The notes under the pieces: generated by a model | What the model saw: only the letters and a program-made list of their open reading frames with translations | Told to the model about the DNA's origin: nothing | The model's database searches: none | Program-made: the position numbers and the translations under genes | Assembly (NCBI GenBank): GCA_030374735.1 | Contig: JASCIV010000023.1 | Coordinates: forward strand, 1-64,000 | Length of the DNA: 64,000 bases | Direction of reading: 5' to 3' | DNA from: Gracilaria caudata | Taxonomy: Eukaryota; Rhodophyta; Florideophyceae; Gracilariales; Gracilariaceae | Shown here: piece by piece, positions 1 through 8,548 of the stretch | Position numbering within the stretch: the first letter of the stretch is position 1 | Layout: the number at the start of each line of letters is the position of its first letter

Positions 1-196
1 GGGGAGGGGGGTGGGGCCGATTGCGGTGTACAGTATGATGAGTAGAGGCGCGCAAATCTGATGTTAGGGTTGGCGGTCTTACAGTTTTGACGAGTTGAAT
101 TGCACACGTGCGCGCGCGGCGACGTGCGTTGGGCGGCGCTCAGCCAGCGCGCTCTCTCTGTTCACAGCAGATGCCTCTCGCGTGTGCTGCCGCGCC

Positions 197-1402
197 TCAC
201 ACGACGTCCGCCGACCGCAGCACCAGTCGCTCCCTCTCCAACAGCGCCGTGTAGCGCGCGCGACACAGCAGCACCAACGCGCCCGTGATGCCCACCTGCA
301 GCACGGGCGCGCACACGCCCAGCCAGCGCGGCGCCACGCGCGCGCTGGTCAGCGCCATGGCCACCATGGAGATGGCGTCGAACACGCTGTGGAACAGCAC
401 CGCCACGCACAGCGACGCCGTCACACTGATGGCGTCATGGAAGATGTACCACTGCGCCGCGCTCACGGCAACGTAAAACTGCGCGCACACATGCACCGGA
501 ATGGCCAGCAGCCCGCGGAACAGAGCCAGCGCCACAAACGCCACCTGAAACGTGGTGCCCGGCGACGCGGTGAGCCCTACAACCGACCAGTAGTTCTCGA
601 ACGTGGCGAAGCCCAGCGCTCCCATGCACGCCACGGACAGAATGCCTCTGCAGCCGATGCGACGCTCCCATTGCACGTTGTGCGGCAGGCTGTTTACTTG
701 CTTGTATCGCCGCGCCAGCGTCCATTTGCCCACCTCCTCCGTGACGCCCGCCACAATCAGCGACATGAACGCGGCGAGCAGCAACCACTTCCACAGCGCA
801 ATCTGCCGTATCAGCGACTCGAACGCGTTGTCAGCGCCTTCAGATGCGTCCGCGCGCTTGTCCAGCGACACGAACGGCGCGTTCGCCGCTCGGCTCAGCG
901 CGTCGAGCGCGAGGCGGGACAGTTGATCGCCGTTGAGCACCAGTTCGCGAAACTTGTCAACGTCCGACGAGAACAACAGCGCGCCAAACACGCCAAGCAG
1001 CAGCAGCTGCACGCACAGAATCACAAACGTGAGCGGCAACGCGCTCAGCAGGAACTGCGAAATGAGGAACGACTTGCTGACGGCGTCGTCGTTGAAACGG
1101 TTGAGCACGAAGGAGGCGGCCATCAGCGTGGGCACCAGAGACACAAACGTGAAGAATATGTGGTACACGGGACGCGCGGACGACAGCACGCCCAGCAGCC
1201 ACAGCAGCGCGATGAAGATGACGCATACCCACGCGCACACGGGCAGGGTGGACGCGAACGAGGCGGACGAACGCGCGGGTGCGGCGCCGCCCTGCGGCGG
1301 CGGCGCTATGAAGGCGCGCGTGGGAGGCATGGGCAGTTCGTGTTCGCGCTGAGCTGTGGGCGGCGCGCCTGCTTGCGGATCCGAGCCGCCGTGCACGACC
1401 AT
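197..1402 (-). CDS. PrsW-family intramembrane metalloprotease-like protein
   Basis: Polytopic membrane protein of 401 aa. It carries the motif set of the PrsW family, putative intramembrane metalloproteases related to CAAX proteases: E222-E223-x-x-K226 in one helix, F-E269-N270 in the next, and H338-x-x-F-D near the C-terminus. About eight hydrophobic segments follow a Pro/Ala-rich soluble N-terminus of about 50 residues. The frame stays open upstream, but 1402 is its first ATG and has a near-perfect GCCGCCGCC-ATGG context; the upstream part would be Pro-rich and begin at a GTG. Bacterial PrsW cleaves anti-sigma factors; the substrate here is unknown. Family membership is well supported, function is inferred. 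Confidence 0.8.
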   Translation of the reverse strand: MVVHGGSDPQAGAPPTAQREHELPMPPTRAFIAPPPQGGAAPARSSASFASTLPVCAWVCVIFIALLWLLGVLSSARPVYHIFFTFVSLVPTLMAASFVLNRFNDDAVSKSFLISQFLLSALPLTFVILCVQLLLLGVFGALLFSSDVDKFRELVLNGDQLSRLALDALSRAANAPFVSLDKRADASEGADNAFESLIRQIALWKWLLLAAFMSLIVAGVTEEVGKWTLARRYKQVNSLPHNVQWERRIGCRGILSVACMGALGFATFENYWSVVGLTASPGTTFQVAFVALALFRGLLAIPVHVCAQFYVAVSAAQWYIFHDAISVTASLCVAVLFHSVFDAISMVAMALTSARVAPRWLGVCAPVLQVGITGALVLLCRARYTALLERERLVLRSADVV

Positions 1403-1632
1403 GGCGGCGGCGGGTGGTGGTGGTGGCGGTGGTGGCGGTAGTGAAGATGGTGGTGGGGAGCGGCACACGTTTGTATTACAGCTATGAAATGAGGCGCGTG
1501 AATGGTTGCCGCGCGGTGAGTGGATGAGACAGAGGGACAAGGGTAACTGCACCTTGAAGGTCAAGTGCGAAGGGCGAGCCGAACTGCTCTGCACATCTGC
1601 AGAAGCAAACGCGCGCTGCAATTTTAATGGCT

Positions 1633-2793
1633 TCACCGCGTGGGCTGGTGCTTGAACAGCTTTTCTATCGAATTGATCGCGGGCAGCTTGGCGCCGCCGC
1701 CGCCGCCCGGCGTGGACCTGCTGGACCTGCCGCGCCCAATGGACAGTCTCGACATGGACAGCCGCTTCTTCGCCTTGAGCGCCGGCTTTCGTCGCTGCTG
1801 CGAGCCGCCAATGCAGTACTTGTCGCAGCTCTCAAAGTTCACGTGCAGACTGAAGTGGCTGCCGTAGTCGGTGGGCTCCGCTTTCAAAATCGCCACATGG
1901 CCCACGTCGTGCGCCGCGTCTCCGCCGCCGCCTTCCAACGGTAGCACCTCCTCCGTGGGGTCCAGCTCGCAGATGTCGCGGATGCAGAACAGCACCGAGC
2001 CTAGCAGCACCTCGCCGCTGCCGCTGCCGCTGCCGCTGCCGCCGCTGTTGCTGCTGCTGCTGCCGCCGCCGCCGCCGCCGCGTTTGGCGCTGGCGCACGT
2101 GCCGTACACGCTCAGTTTGAGTTGTCGTTCATCGTCGCCGTTGCACACGTGACGATACTTCATACTTGCCGGCGAAAACTCAATGGTGGTATTCGAGTCG
2201 CGCTGTTTTCCGATGCGATCGCTGCGGTGAATGGGTAACCACACGGTATGACCCTCCATATCATCGTGTTTGTGCGCGCGTTGCAGTTCGTACCGTTGGT
2301 GAAGCAACGTTTTGTTCCAATCCCTGCGTCTCAACACGCACGCGGACAGCTCAAACAGCACATCGCACTCGTTTTCCTCGTGGTCACTCTGCACATGCTC
2401 CGCGCTGATGGTGAACACGCCCACCTTCTTCTCCAAGCTCGGGTGCGAAAGCTGCGCGGTGAGATGATTTCCAGGCGCCAACAAAAGGTCCGGTAGCGAC
2501 AAGGTGGCCTTTCCCAGCTGCGTGTGCTCGCGCAGCTTTTCTACCTGGTGCGTGGTTCTGCGGTACAGCTCGAAACGCAGCACAGTTTCGTCGGGCACGC
2601 GCTCGTTGTAGCACAGTTGGAACGAGGTGCAGAAGTGAGCGCTGTCGCAGAGCGGCAGCGTCTCGCTTCTGCCCAGTTCCTCGAAGTGCGCGCCAAACGC
2701 ATGCTTGTGCAGCACCACCGCAAACGTGGGCGCCTGTCGGTGCGCGTGCTCGCTGTTGATGGCGGCTGAAACGAACAGCTCGATGAGCTTCAT
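1633..2793 (-). CDS. C2-domain protein, copine-like N-terminal type
   Basis: 386 aa. Residues about 1-110 resemble the first C2 domain of copines and inositol-4-phosphatases: beta-strand pattern with a LGRSE turn, a central F-x-L-x-Y strand and a later LRFELY strand. A second C2-like unit may cover about 125-330, interrupted by a Gly/Ser linker that is a low-complexity (GGC/AGC) DNA repeat at about 2010-2085. I do not see a copine vWA domain. The tail is basic and Ser-rich (RLSMSRLSIGRGRSSRS). Role is probably lipid or calcium-dependent membrane association, which is inference. It lies upstream of the PrsW-like gene on the same strand with its own ATG at 2793. Confidence 0.6.
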   Translation of the reverse strand: MKLIELFVSAAINSEHAHRQAPTFAVVLHKHAFGAHFEELGRSETLPLCDSAHFCTSFQLCYNERVPDETVLRFELYRRTTHQVEKLREHTQLGKATLSLPDLLLAPGNHLTAQLSHPSLEKKVGVFTISAEHVQSDHEENECDVLFELSACVLRRRDWNKTLLHQRYELQRAHKHDDMEGHTVWLPIHRSDRIGKQRDSNTTIEFSPASMKYRHVCNGDDERQLKLSVYGTCASAKRGGGGGGSSSSNSGGSGSGSGSGEVLLGSVLFCIRDICELDPTEEVLPLEGGGGDAAHDVGHVAILKAEPTDYGSHFSLHVNFESCDKYCIGGSQQRRKPALKAKKRLSMSRLSIGRGRSSRSTPGGGGGAKLPAINSIEKLFKHQPTR

Positions 2794-2925
2794 GTGCGAA
2801 CGACTGCTACAAAAAGGCAGTGGGCGCGAAAGAAGCAGCGCGCAAGCGCGTTAGCAGTTAAAAGAACAGCTGTGCGCCGTCGCCATGTGGTGTCGGCGCG
2901 CGATTATTTTTGCGCACGAGCGAAT

Positions 2926-2955
2926 TGGAGAGGGAGAGGGAGAGGGAGAGGGAGA
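2926..2955. repeat. (GGGAGA)n microsatellite
   Basis: About four to five tandem copies of a purine-rich hexamer, just upstream of the C2-domain gene and downstream of the HAD gene. Confidence 0.85.
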
Positions 2956-3000
2956 CGAAAACAGCGGCTACCCGAAACGGCAACGCGCAAACGGCCATTT

Positions 3001-3672
3001 TTAAGCTGCGCGCAACGGCGGAAGGCCGAGCCGCGAGAGGTCAAAATCAACGAGACTCGCCGAGCGCACAATGAGCAGCGGGTCTTCGTCCTGGTACAGC
3101 TTGATGTCCACATGACTGTTCGGTAGCGCCACCGCCTTCATACCCGCCAGTCGCGCAGCGCGCAAGCCGGCCGGCGCATCCTCGAACACCACGCAGTTGC
3201 ACGGCTGTGCGCCAATCGCGGCCGCCGCGTCGAGGAAGATCTGCGGGTCGGGCTTTCCCAGCGCCACGTCGTCGCCGCACACAATGGCGTCGAACAGCTC
3301 GAAGAACCACTGCTTGCCGCTCTGCTTCGCGGTGAGCAGGTCGCGCGGCGACGACGTGGCAATGGCCATCTTCACGTTGCACTGCTTGAGATGACGCACG
3401 ATGTCAACCACGCCCGGCATGATTTGCGCGCTCTTCATTTCGACGAGCAGTCTTTGGTTGCGCTCGGCTAGAAACTGCTCGGCGGTGAGCGGTAGCTGCA
3501 GCTTGTCCACGGTGATTCTGGCGCATACGTCGGCGGTGCGTCCGAGTAGCAGCGGCAGAATTGGGTGCATTTGTTTGCCGTAGCGAGACACGATGTCGGT
3601 TTCGACGCGTAGGTAGATGGGCTCGCTGTCCAGCAGCACGCCGTCCATGTCCCAGATCACGCTGCTGATCAT
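3001..3672 (-). CDS. HAD-superfamily phosphatase, HDHD1/GS1-like
   Basis: 223 aa from the ATG at 3672. The catalytic motif DMDGVLLDSE lies at the very N-terminus, as expected for HAD subfamily IA. Motif II is ATSSP, and motif III/IV are LGKPDP and VFEDAPAGLRAA. A helical cap separates motifs I and II. This matches the HDHD1 (pseudouridine-5'-phosphatase) / plant GS1 group in length and order; the substrate cannot be told from sequence. The frame extends upstream to 3822 but would place a hydrophobic stretch before the nucleophile, so the internal ATG is preferred. It ends about 210 bp from the start of the C2-domain gene. Confidence 0.85.
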   Translation of the reverse strand: MISSVIWDMDGVLLDSEPIYLRVETDIVSRYGKQMHPILPLLLGRTADVCARITVDKLQLPLTAEQFLAERNQRLLVEMKSAQIMPGVVDIVRHLKQCNVKMAIATSSPRDLLTAKQSGKQWFFELFDAIVCGDDVALGKPDPQIFLDAAAAIGAQPCNCVVFEDAPAGLRAARLAGMKAVALPNSHVDIKLYQDEDPLLIVRSASLVDFDLSRLGLPPLRAA

Positions 3673-4455
3673 GCTGGCAACTGTTGTTGTAACAATCAAT
3701 GTTAATGCGAGCACGCTATCCCTGATCCAGGCCGAGTCAAAACCCCATATAACGTTGAAGAGAAGAGAAGAGAAGAAGCGCATCGGCGTGCGGGGCGCGC
3801 ACAGCGAAGCATGCGCAGCCACGCATCACGCAGCTGCGTACGTACCCGCCCGCCAACGCGCTCCACGCCGGCGCAAATGCCAACGCAGCGCCGCTCTCGC
3901 GCCGCCGCCTCTCATCGCGCCGCGCCGCACGTCCGGCAACGGAGCGCGTTTGCCACGCGGTCCACCTTGCGAAACGGCGCCCGCCGCGCACGCGCAGCCA
4001 CCAACCGCGCGCAATCCGCCTCGCGTGTCCATTTTCTTTCCATTGTGCTTGCCACGCGCGCGCGCGCGCGCTCTTCTGCACGTCGCGTGCAAAGTGTTGT
4101 GCTCGCCACAAACACAAATGGCGTGACGTTTTTGTGCGCGCGCCGCACGGACGCACCAATGGATGTGCGTTGTGCGGTACACGTGCGCCAATTAGCGCTG
4201 GCTGCGTTGTTTGCACGCCGCCGTTGCGCCGTCAGCACGCGCTTCATCACGCGCGCTGCGTGGGGGCCACCGCAAGCGCCCGTTTTTCTGGTTTCTCGCG
4301 CCTTTATTTAAAACCCGCTCTGCACAGTGCGCCCCTTGTGCTCATCTTCCGTTCCCCCCCCCCCGCCCCCACCGCCGTCGTCGTCGTCGTCGTCGTTGTT
4401 GGTGTGGTACTACGTACTGTCGACTACTTTCAAGTACATTTGAAGTGTATCAAAA

Positions 4456-4695
4456 ATGTTGTCTCGTCTCGTGGCTACTCTACCGGCCGCCGCTTCTCTC
4501 ACTGCGTTGGTGTTGTCCTCGCCACAACCGTCGTCCGCGTGCGTGGCGTCCTCGCATGCGGAGCGTGTGCGCGCCGCCGGCGAGAGACAACGCGCGCAGG
4601 ATGACGATGAGTTTGGGCTCAACAAGTTCCGTCGACCGCCGGTTGGACACGCGTGCATGCACTCCGGCTTCGCCGTCGAGCTAACTTCGTTCTAA
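4456..4695 (+). CDS. Possible small hypothetical protein or first exon
   Basis: 79 aa open frame with an ATG about 150 bp downstream of a TATTTAAAA box. The N-terminus (MLSRLVATLPAAASLTALVL) looks like a mitochondrial presequence or signal anchor, followed by a hydrophilic DDDEFGLNKFRRP stretch. A plausible 3' splice site ends about 140 bp after its stop codon, so it may be a first exon whose donor I cannot place. No family recognised; it may be non-coding. Confidence 0.3.
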   Translation: MLSRLVATLPAAASLTALVLSSPQPSSACVASSHAERVRAAGERQRAQDDDEFGLNKFRRPPVGHACMHSGFAVELTSF

Positions 4696-5016
4696 ATGCG
4701 CTGTGTTGGTTGTGCTTGCTTGGCTGTGTGGCACTGCACTAGTCGGTTGTGTGGCTGTTTGTTCCTCCTCCCTCGCGCTGTTTGCTTTTTTCCTAACCTG
4801 GTCTCAACGTACTACTATATTCTTTAACTCATTTGCAGCTGGAGCAAAGCATGATCGCCCTTGCCACTTCATTGGCAGGGCGCCAAACATGCGCTCGCTT
4901 TCCCTCTTATTCACTTGAACTGTACACTAAAAAGCAACAAACAAAAACGCAACTAGAGCGTGATCCGCTTGCCTTGCCCTACCGCGCGTGCGCTCTTCAT
5001 CTGTTTCGAACCGCCA

Positions 5017-5018
<2 letters not shown>

Positions 5019-5049
<31 letters not shown>
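5019..5049. repeat. (CTG)10 / (CAG)10 trinucleotide repeat
   Basis: Ten uninterrupted CTG units. On the minus strand a short open frame (5186-4953) reads it as ten Gln inside a polar sequence ending GQGKRITL-stop; on the plus strand it reads as Leu. Whether it is translated is not known. Confidence 0.9.
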
Positions 5050-6240
5050 GCACTGCCACTCTTTGGCTGAATCAGCTGCGTGGTGGCGCCGCCAGTACAT
5101 CCGTTCGAATTGGCTTTCGGTCCAACTCCACACCTTCGCGCAAGCAGTGCGTGTGTTTCTGCCCCGAGGCAGAGACACGCAAACACGGCCCAGTATTACG
5201 CACTGCAATTGTACTTACAAGGGTAGCATCAGCTGGTGTTCCGCTTCGCGAGACAACTCGCTGGAAAGCGGCTCGCGAGTGCATCGCTTATTATGCACAT
5301 TCGGCTTTGAATTTTTGGCGGCTACGCTGTAAACTCACTCCCAAGCGTCCGCCGTGTCGCGCGCTCAATCGTGGCGCACGCCGAGCAATGCAGCTCGCGT
5401 CTTTGTGCACCAACGCACGGAGCACGGAATCTTTTTTCATGAAGCGTTATCTCTTGTCTATGTTGATTCTGTTCATGATCCAACGGCAAGCACCGACGTG
5501 CGTGCTTGACGTTGAAAAAAGTCGTCGTTCACGCTCGAATCGCGTGAATTTCGCGCCGCAGATCATCAAGTCTCGCGCGTGAACCGAAAAAGCTAAACCG
5601 AACTGGTGACCAGTTGAACAAGCCGCAGCAGCAAAGCTGTTGATCTCCGCGGAGAAAATGTTTTTCTTTTCGGCGAGGAGGACGTACCTTCGCAAATGAG
5701 TTGCGTTTGATGGTCTCTTGTTGGCCGAAATGCTTTCGCCAACAAGACGTTGTTTGCGGGAGGGAGCAATTCCCAGAGAAGCGCATGACGTGCATCAAGT
5801 GCTGCGCCCGCCGCGTTGTTTTGGATCCGACGCGTGGTGCATCAGCGAAAATGTTGCTCGAGCTGCAGCGCGCCAGTCAAGCGCTGCCAAGTACGCTGCA
5901 GCGCCCAATCAGCGCTGTTGTTGCTGCTGCAAACGGGGACCGCGCCATCTCTCTCAACACTTGTGTCACACACCACTTTTTCGTCCACGTGGGACTACTC
6001 CGTTGGTCCGCATGGCTGTGTACCAAAAGTACCGCGAGATGAACAGAGAGAAACGAGTGAAACCCCCGCGCGCCCGCCAGTCACAGGCGTTCTCCCCGAA
6101 GGAGAAACTGTGAAAACAGCAACGGCAGCGGATAATAGCCTGGCAGTGCTCTCTCCAACCGTACAACTTCTTGCGCGCAAACATAAAATTCAGTCGTTCG
6201 AGCTCCTTTCTTCCTACAACAACGCAAAGGCGTTCCTGCG

Positions 6241-6274
6241 CACATCTACATGGGCAGAGGCTCATGTAGATGTG
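6241..6274. repeat. Perfect 12-bp inverted repeat (hairpin)
   Basis: CACATCTACATG at 6241-6252 and its exact reverse complement at 6263-6274, separated by 10 nt. Located about 410 bp upstream of the PTRHD1 ATG. Confidence 0.85.
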
Positions 6275-6683
6275 AGCCCGTTGACTAATTCAAGTCCAGA
6301 AGGTGATAACGTTGTGCAGCAAGTTTCGAAAAAGAAATGAACAACACCATCTACAACACCTTTGTACCCTTGCTTCCAGTCTTAACTTTTACCTTCGTAT
6401 CATCCCCTGTTCTTGAACTGATCACCGCTGCTCACTCAACACCAGCGCGTACCAGCGCGTACAACGTGGAAGAACACACGAATCAACGTTTCCAAACGGA
6501 GTGTGATCTGCAATCAAATGATGCTTCCTATATCGTTGTACACGTTGCGTAACAGTTGCAGTTGAGCAACCACAACCATCATCATGATGATGATCACCCC
6601 CTTGCCACTCGTCACCACCGTCGTCGGCTCCCCTGGAAGGCAGGTGCGCGGTGCACCCCACACCAATCTTCTGCGAGCGCGGA

Positions 6684-7214
6684 ATGAGCTGCTCTTTTGT
6701 TCCACCGTCTACGCTCTTTCCTGTCACAACGTGCCACGTACGAGCGGTATCCTCCACTGCACGTCGTCACCTGCGCACGTGTTCAATGGCCATGAGTTCC
6801 TCTGCGCAACAGACTGAACAAGTGCCTCAACTAGCGGAGCCTCTAGTGCAATACGTTGTGGTGCGGCGCGATCTCCTCGATCAGTGGCCTGTTGGTAGTG
6901 TGATCGCGCAGGGTGTACATGCCAGCGTAGCAGCCATCTGGCAATCGCGACTAACGCCGTCCACAACGCAGTACTGCTCGCCGCCGCAGCCAAACGAACA
7001 CTCTAACGCGTCCAGTACTGATATGCGCACGGTTGTGTTGGCGGCTAAGAGCGAACAAGCCGTACTTGACTTGGCAAAGCGTCTGGAAGAAAAAGGAGTT
7101 GGATTTGCGCTGTGGAAAGAACAGCCCGAGGATTTCGTTACCGCACTCGCTGCTTATCCTGGACTTAGAAGTGAGCTTAAACCGCATTTTTCCAAGTTTA
7201 AGCTGTTCAAATAG
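6684..7214 (+). CDS. PTRHD1: PTRHD1-type putative peptidyl-tRNA hydrolase
   Basis: 176 aa from the first ATG. After a Ser/Arg-rich N-terminus of about 38 residues that could be an organelle presequence, the protein follows the PTRHD1 branch of the PTH2 fold: QYVVVRRDLL, then V-I-A-Q-G-V-H-A, then MRTVVLAAKSE, the GVGFALWKEQPE segment and the diagnostic C-terminus FKLFK. PTRHD1 is related to archaeal/eukaryotic peptidyl-tRNA hydrolase 2, but its activity is uncertain. A second start at 6786 would give the bare domain. Its stop codon is 3 bp from the end of the convergent KDPG aldolase gene. Confidence 0.9.
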   Translation: MSCSFVPPSTLFPVTTCHVRAVSSTARRHLRTCSMAMSSSAQQTEQVPQLAEPLVQYVVVRRDLLDQWPVGSVIAQGVHASVAAIWQSRLTPSTTQYCSPPQPNEHSNASSTDMRTVVLAAKSEQAVLDLAKRLEEKGVGFALWKEQPEDFVTALAAYPGLRSELKPHFSKFKLFK

Positions 7215-7217
7215 AGC

Positions 7218-8033
7218 TCATGCATGAGCAAACTGCGCAGCTTTTGCTGCCCACTTGGCAGCATTGTCGCTGATGACGCTCCAGTTGTTGTGAGTGAGCG
7301 CGTGCGATTGGAGGATTTGTCTGCTTGCACCGACTGCAAACACATTTGGTTGAGACAGATAATCCGACAACGTATCCAAACGAATGCCACTGGTAGGTAG
7401 AAGCGGGATGTGCGGTAGGGGTCCCTGCATAGCCTTGACAAAGTCGAGCCCGCCATACAGATTGATTGGAAATACCTTCACGATTCTCGCGCCACGCTGA
7501 TGTGCTTGGAAGCACTCCGTGGGCGTTGCGGCGCCGGGAACGGGCAATAAACCACGTTCGTTACAGGCGTTTATGATGGAAGCATCGGTGATTGGGCTCA
7601 TTGCGAAACAAGCACCTGCTTCATCAACAGACACGATTTGCTCGTGGCTCAACACTGTACCAGCGCCGATACAGGCGGAGGGGAACTCGGAGCGCAGCGT
7701 GCGGATAAGCTCGGTGGCGTTTGGAGTGGTCAGAGTGATCTCCAAGCACCTGAGACCGCCGCGCAGAGCAGCGGCCGCAGCGTCGTATGCGACAGAAGCC
7801 TCATGCTGACGGATACAAAGCACCACGGGAGAAGAGCGCAGCGCGTGCAACGTAGAGGTCAACTTGTCTTCGTTGGCATTGGCCACAGATGATTGGGGCT
7901 GCGTCATCGACGACGGTATGCGCGTGCTACACTTGGGGGATGCTCGCGCGATCCGTTTGGCTCCGTGAGGTAGACGCTCTCGAGAGGCGACGGCAACGGG
8001 CGCGCTGACGAACGCCGGCGCACGAGATTGCAT
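7218..8033 (-). CDS. KDPG/KHG aldolase (2-dehydro-3-deoxyphosphogluconate aldolase), probably organellar
   Basis: 271 aa, with about 55 extra N-terminal residues rich in Arg, Ala and Ser over the bacterial Eda length, consistent with a plastid transit peptide. The TIM-barrel motifs are intact: LEITL with the catalytic Glu, GAGTVL, PVPGAATPTE for phosphate binding, and RIVKVFP with the Schiff-base Lys186. The enzyme splits 2-keto-3-deoxy-6-phosphogluconate into pyruvate and glyceraldehyde-3-phosphate, the last step of the Entner-Doudoroff pathway; it may also act on 2-keto-4-hydroxyglutarate. The partner dehydratase is not in this window. Start at ATG 8033. Confidence 0.92.
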   Translation of the reverse strand: MQSRAPAFVSAPVAVASRERLPHGAKRIARASPKCSTRIPSSMTQPQSSVANANEDKLTSTLHALRSSPVVLCIRQHEASVAYDAAAAALRGGLRCLEITLTTPNATELIRTLRSEFPSACIGAGTVLSHEQIVSVDEAGACFAMSPITDASIINACNERGLLPVPGAATPTECFQAHQRGARIVKVFPINLYGGLDFVKAMQGPLPHIPLLPTSGIRLDTLSDYLSQPNVFAVGASRQILQSHALTHNNWSVISDNAAKWAAKAAQFAHA

Positions 8034-8548
8034 GTGGACGGCGAAGCACGCCAGCAGCGGCGCTGAGAGCGTGCAGCGCAGTCATCAGCTCGCCGCTGGT
8101 GCGACCGCTGATCTGTTCGGCCGCCGAACTTCGGCGGAGGAAGGGTGCGTGAGAGCAGATGACATCACACAGACGTCTCGAGATGACAAGTGCGCGTACG
8201 CGTCGGCGCCACGTCACGTGCGAGCCGCCGGCAAATGCTCAAATTCAAATTTGAAACGCGCGCGGCGTGCGCCACTATACGCCACAGCGGTAAACTGGCA
8301 TTTGCTGCGCGCATCATCGCAACGGCCACATCATCGGGCTGCCATCGCTTCCATCAGACCGTTTCGCGCCGCCCGCACCGCCCGCACCGCGTCCCAGCCC
8401 AGCCCCGATGTGGCGTGCATAACAACTTAACAGTGCCCTCCATCACGCACTCCGCTATTACCAGCGCGTCGTCGTTCGCTTGTGCTTCTCGCCCTTCGTC
8501 GTGCGCCCTGCCCGCGCTTCTTCTACGTCGCTGTTGCCCGCCTTCATC
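8034..8548. promoter_or_regulatory. Divergent intergenic region, KDPG aldolase / heptad-repeat gene
   Basis: About 515 bp between two divergent starts. A CACGTG-containing GTCACGTGCG lies near 8214. The half next to the repeat gene is pyrimidine-rich. I see no clear TATA box. Confidence 0.4.

Larger units (their letters stand above)
3673..6683. other. GC-rich stretch with no confident gene
   Basis: About 3 kb between the HAD gene and PTRHD1. Open frames overlap on both strands, as expected at high GC; none shows a recognisable domain. It holds simple repeats (C-run at 4354-4364, (GTC)n at about 4376-4396, (CTG)10 at 5019-5049) and a TATTTAAAA-like box near 4308. A convincing branch point/acceptor pair (ttaactcatttgcag) ends at about 4838, so a spliced gene cannot be excluded. 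A 12-bp hairpin is at 6241-6274. Confidence 0.5.

Noticed and set aside
95..1441. 448-codon plus-strand open frame
   Set aside because: It lies opposite the PrsW-like gene, is full of His/Arg/Gln low complexity typical of the complement of GC-rich coding DNA, and has no domain.
5816..6340. 174-codon plus-strand open frame upstream of PTRHD1
   Set aside because: It has no ATG, no recognisable domain, and passes through a perfect hairpin; it could at most be an internal exon.
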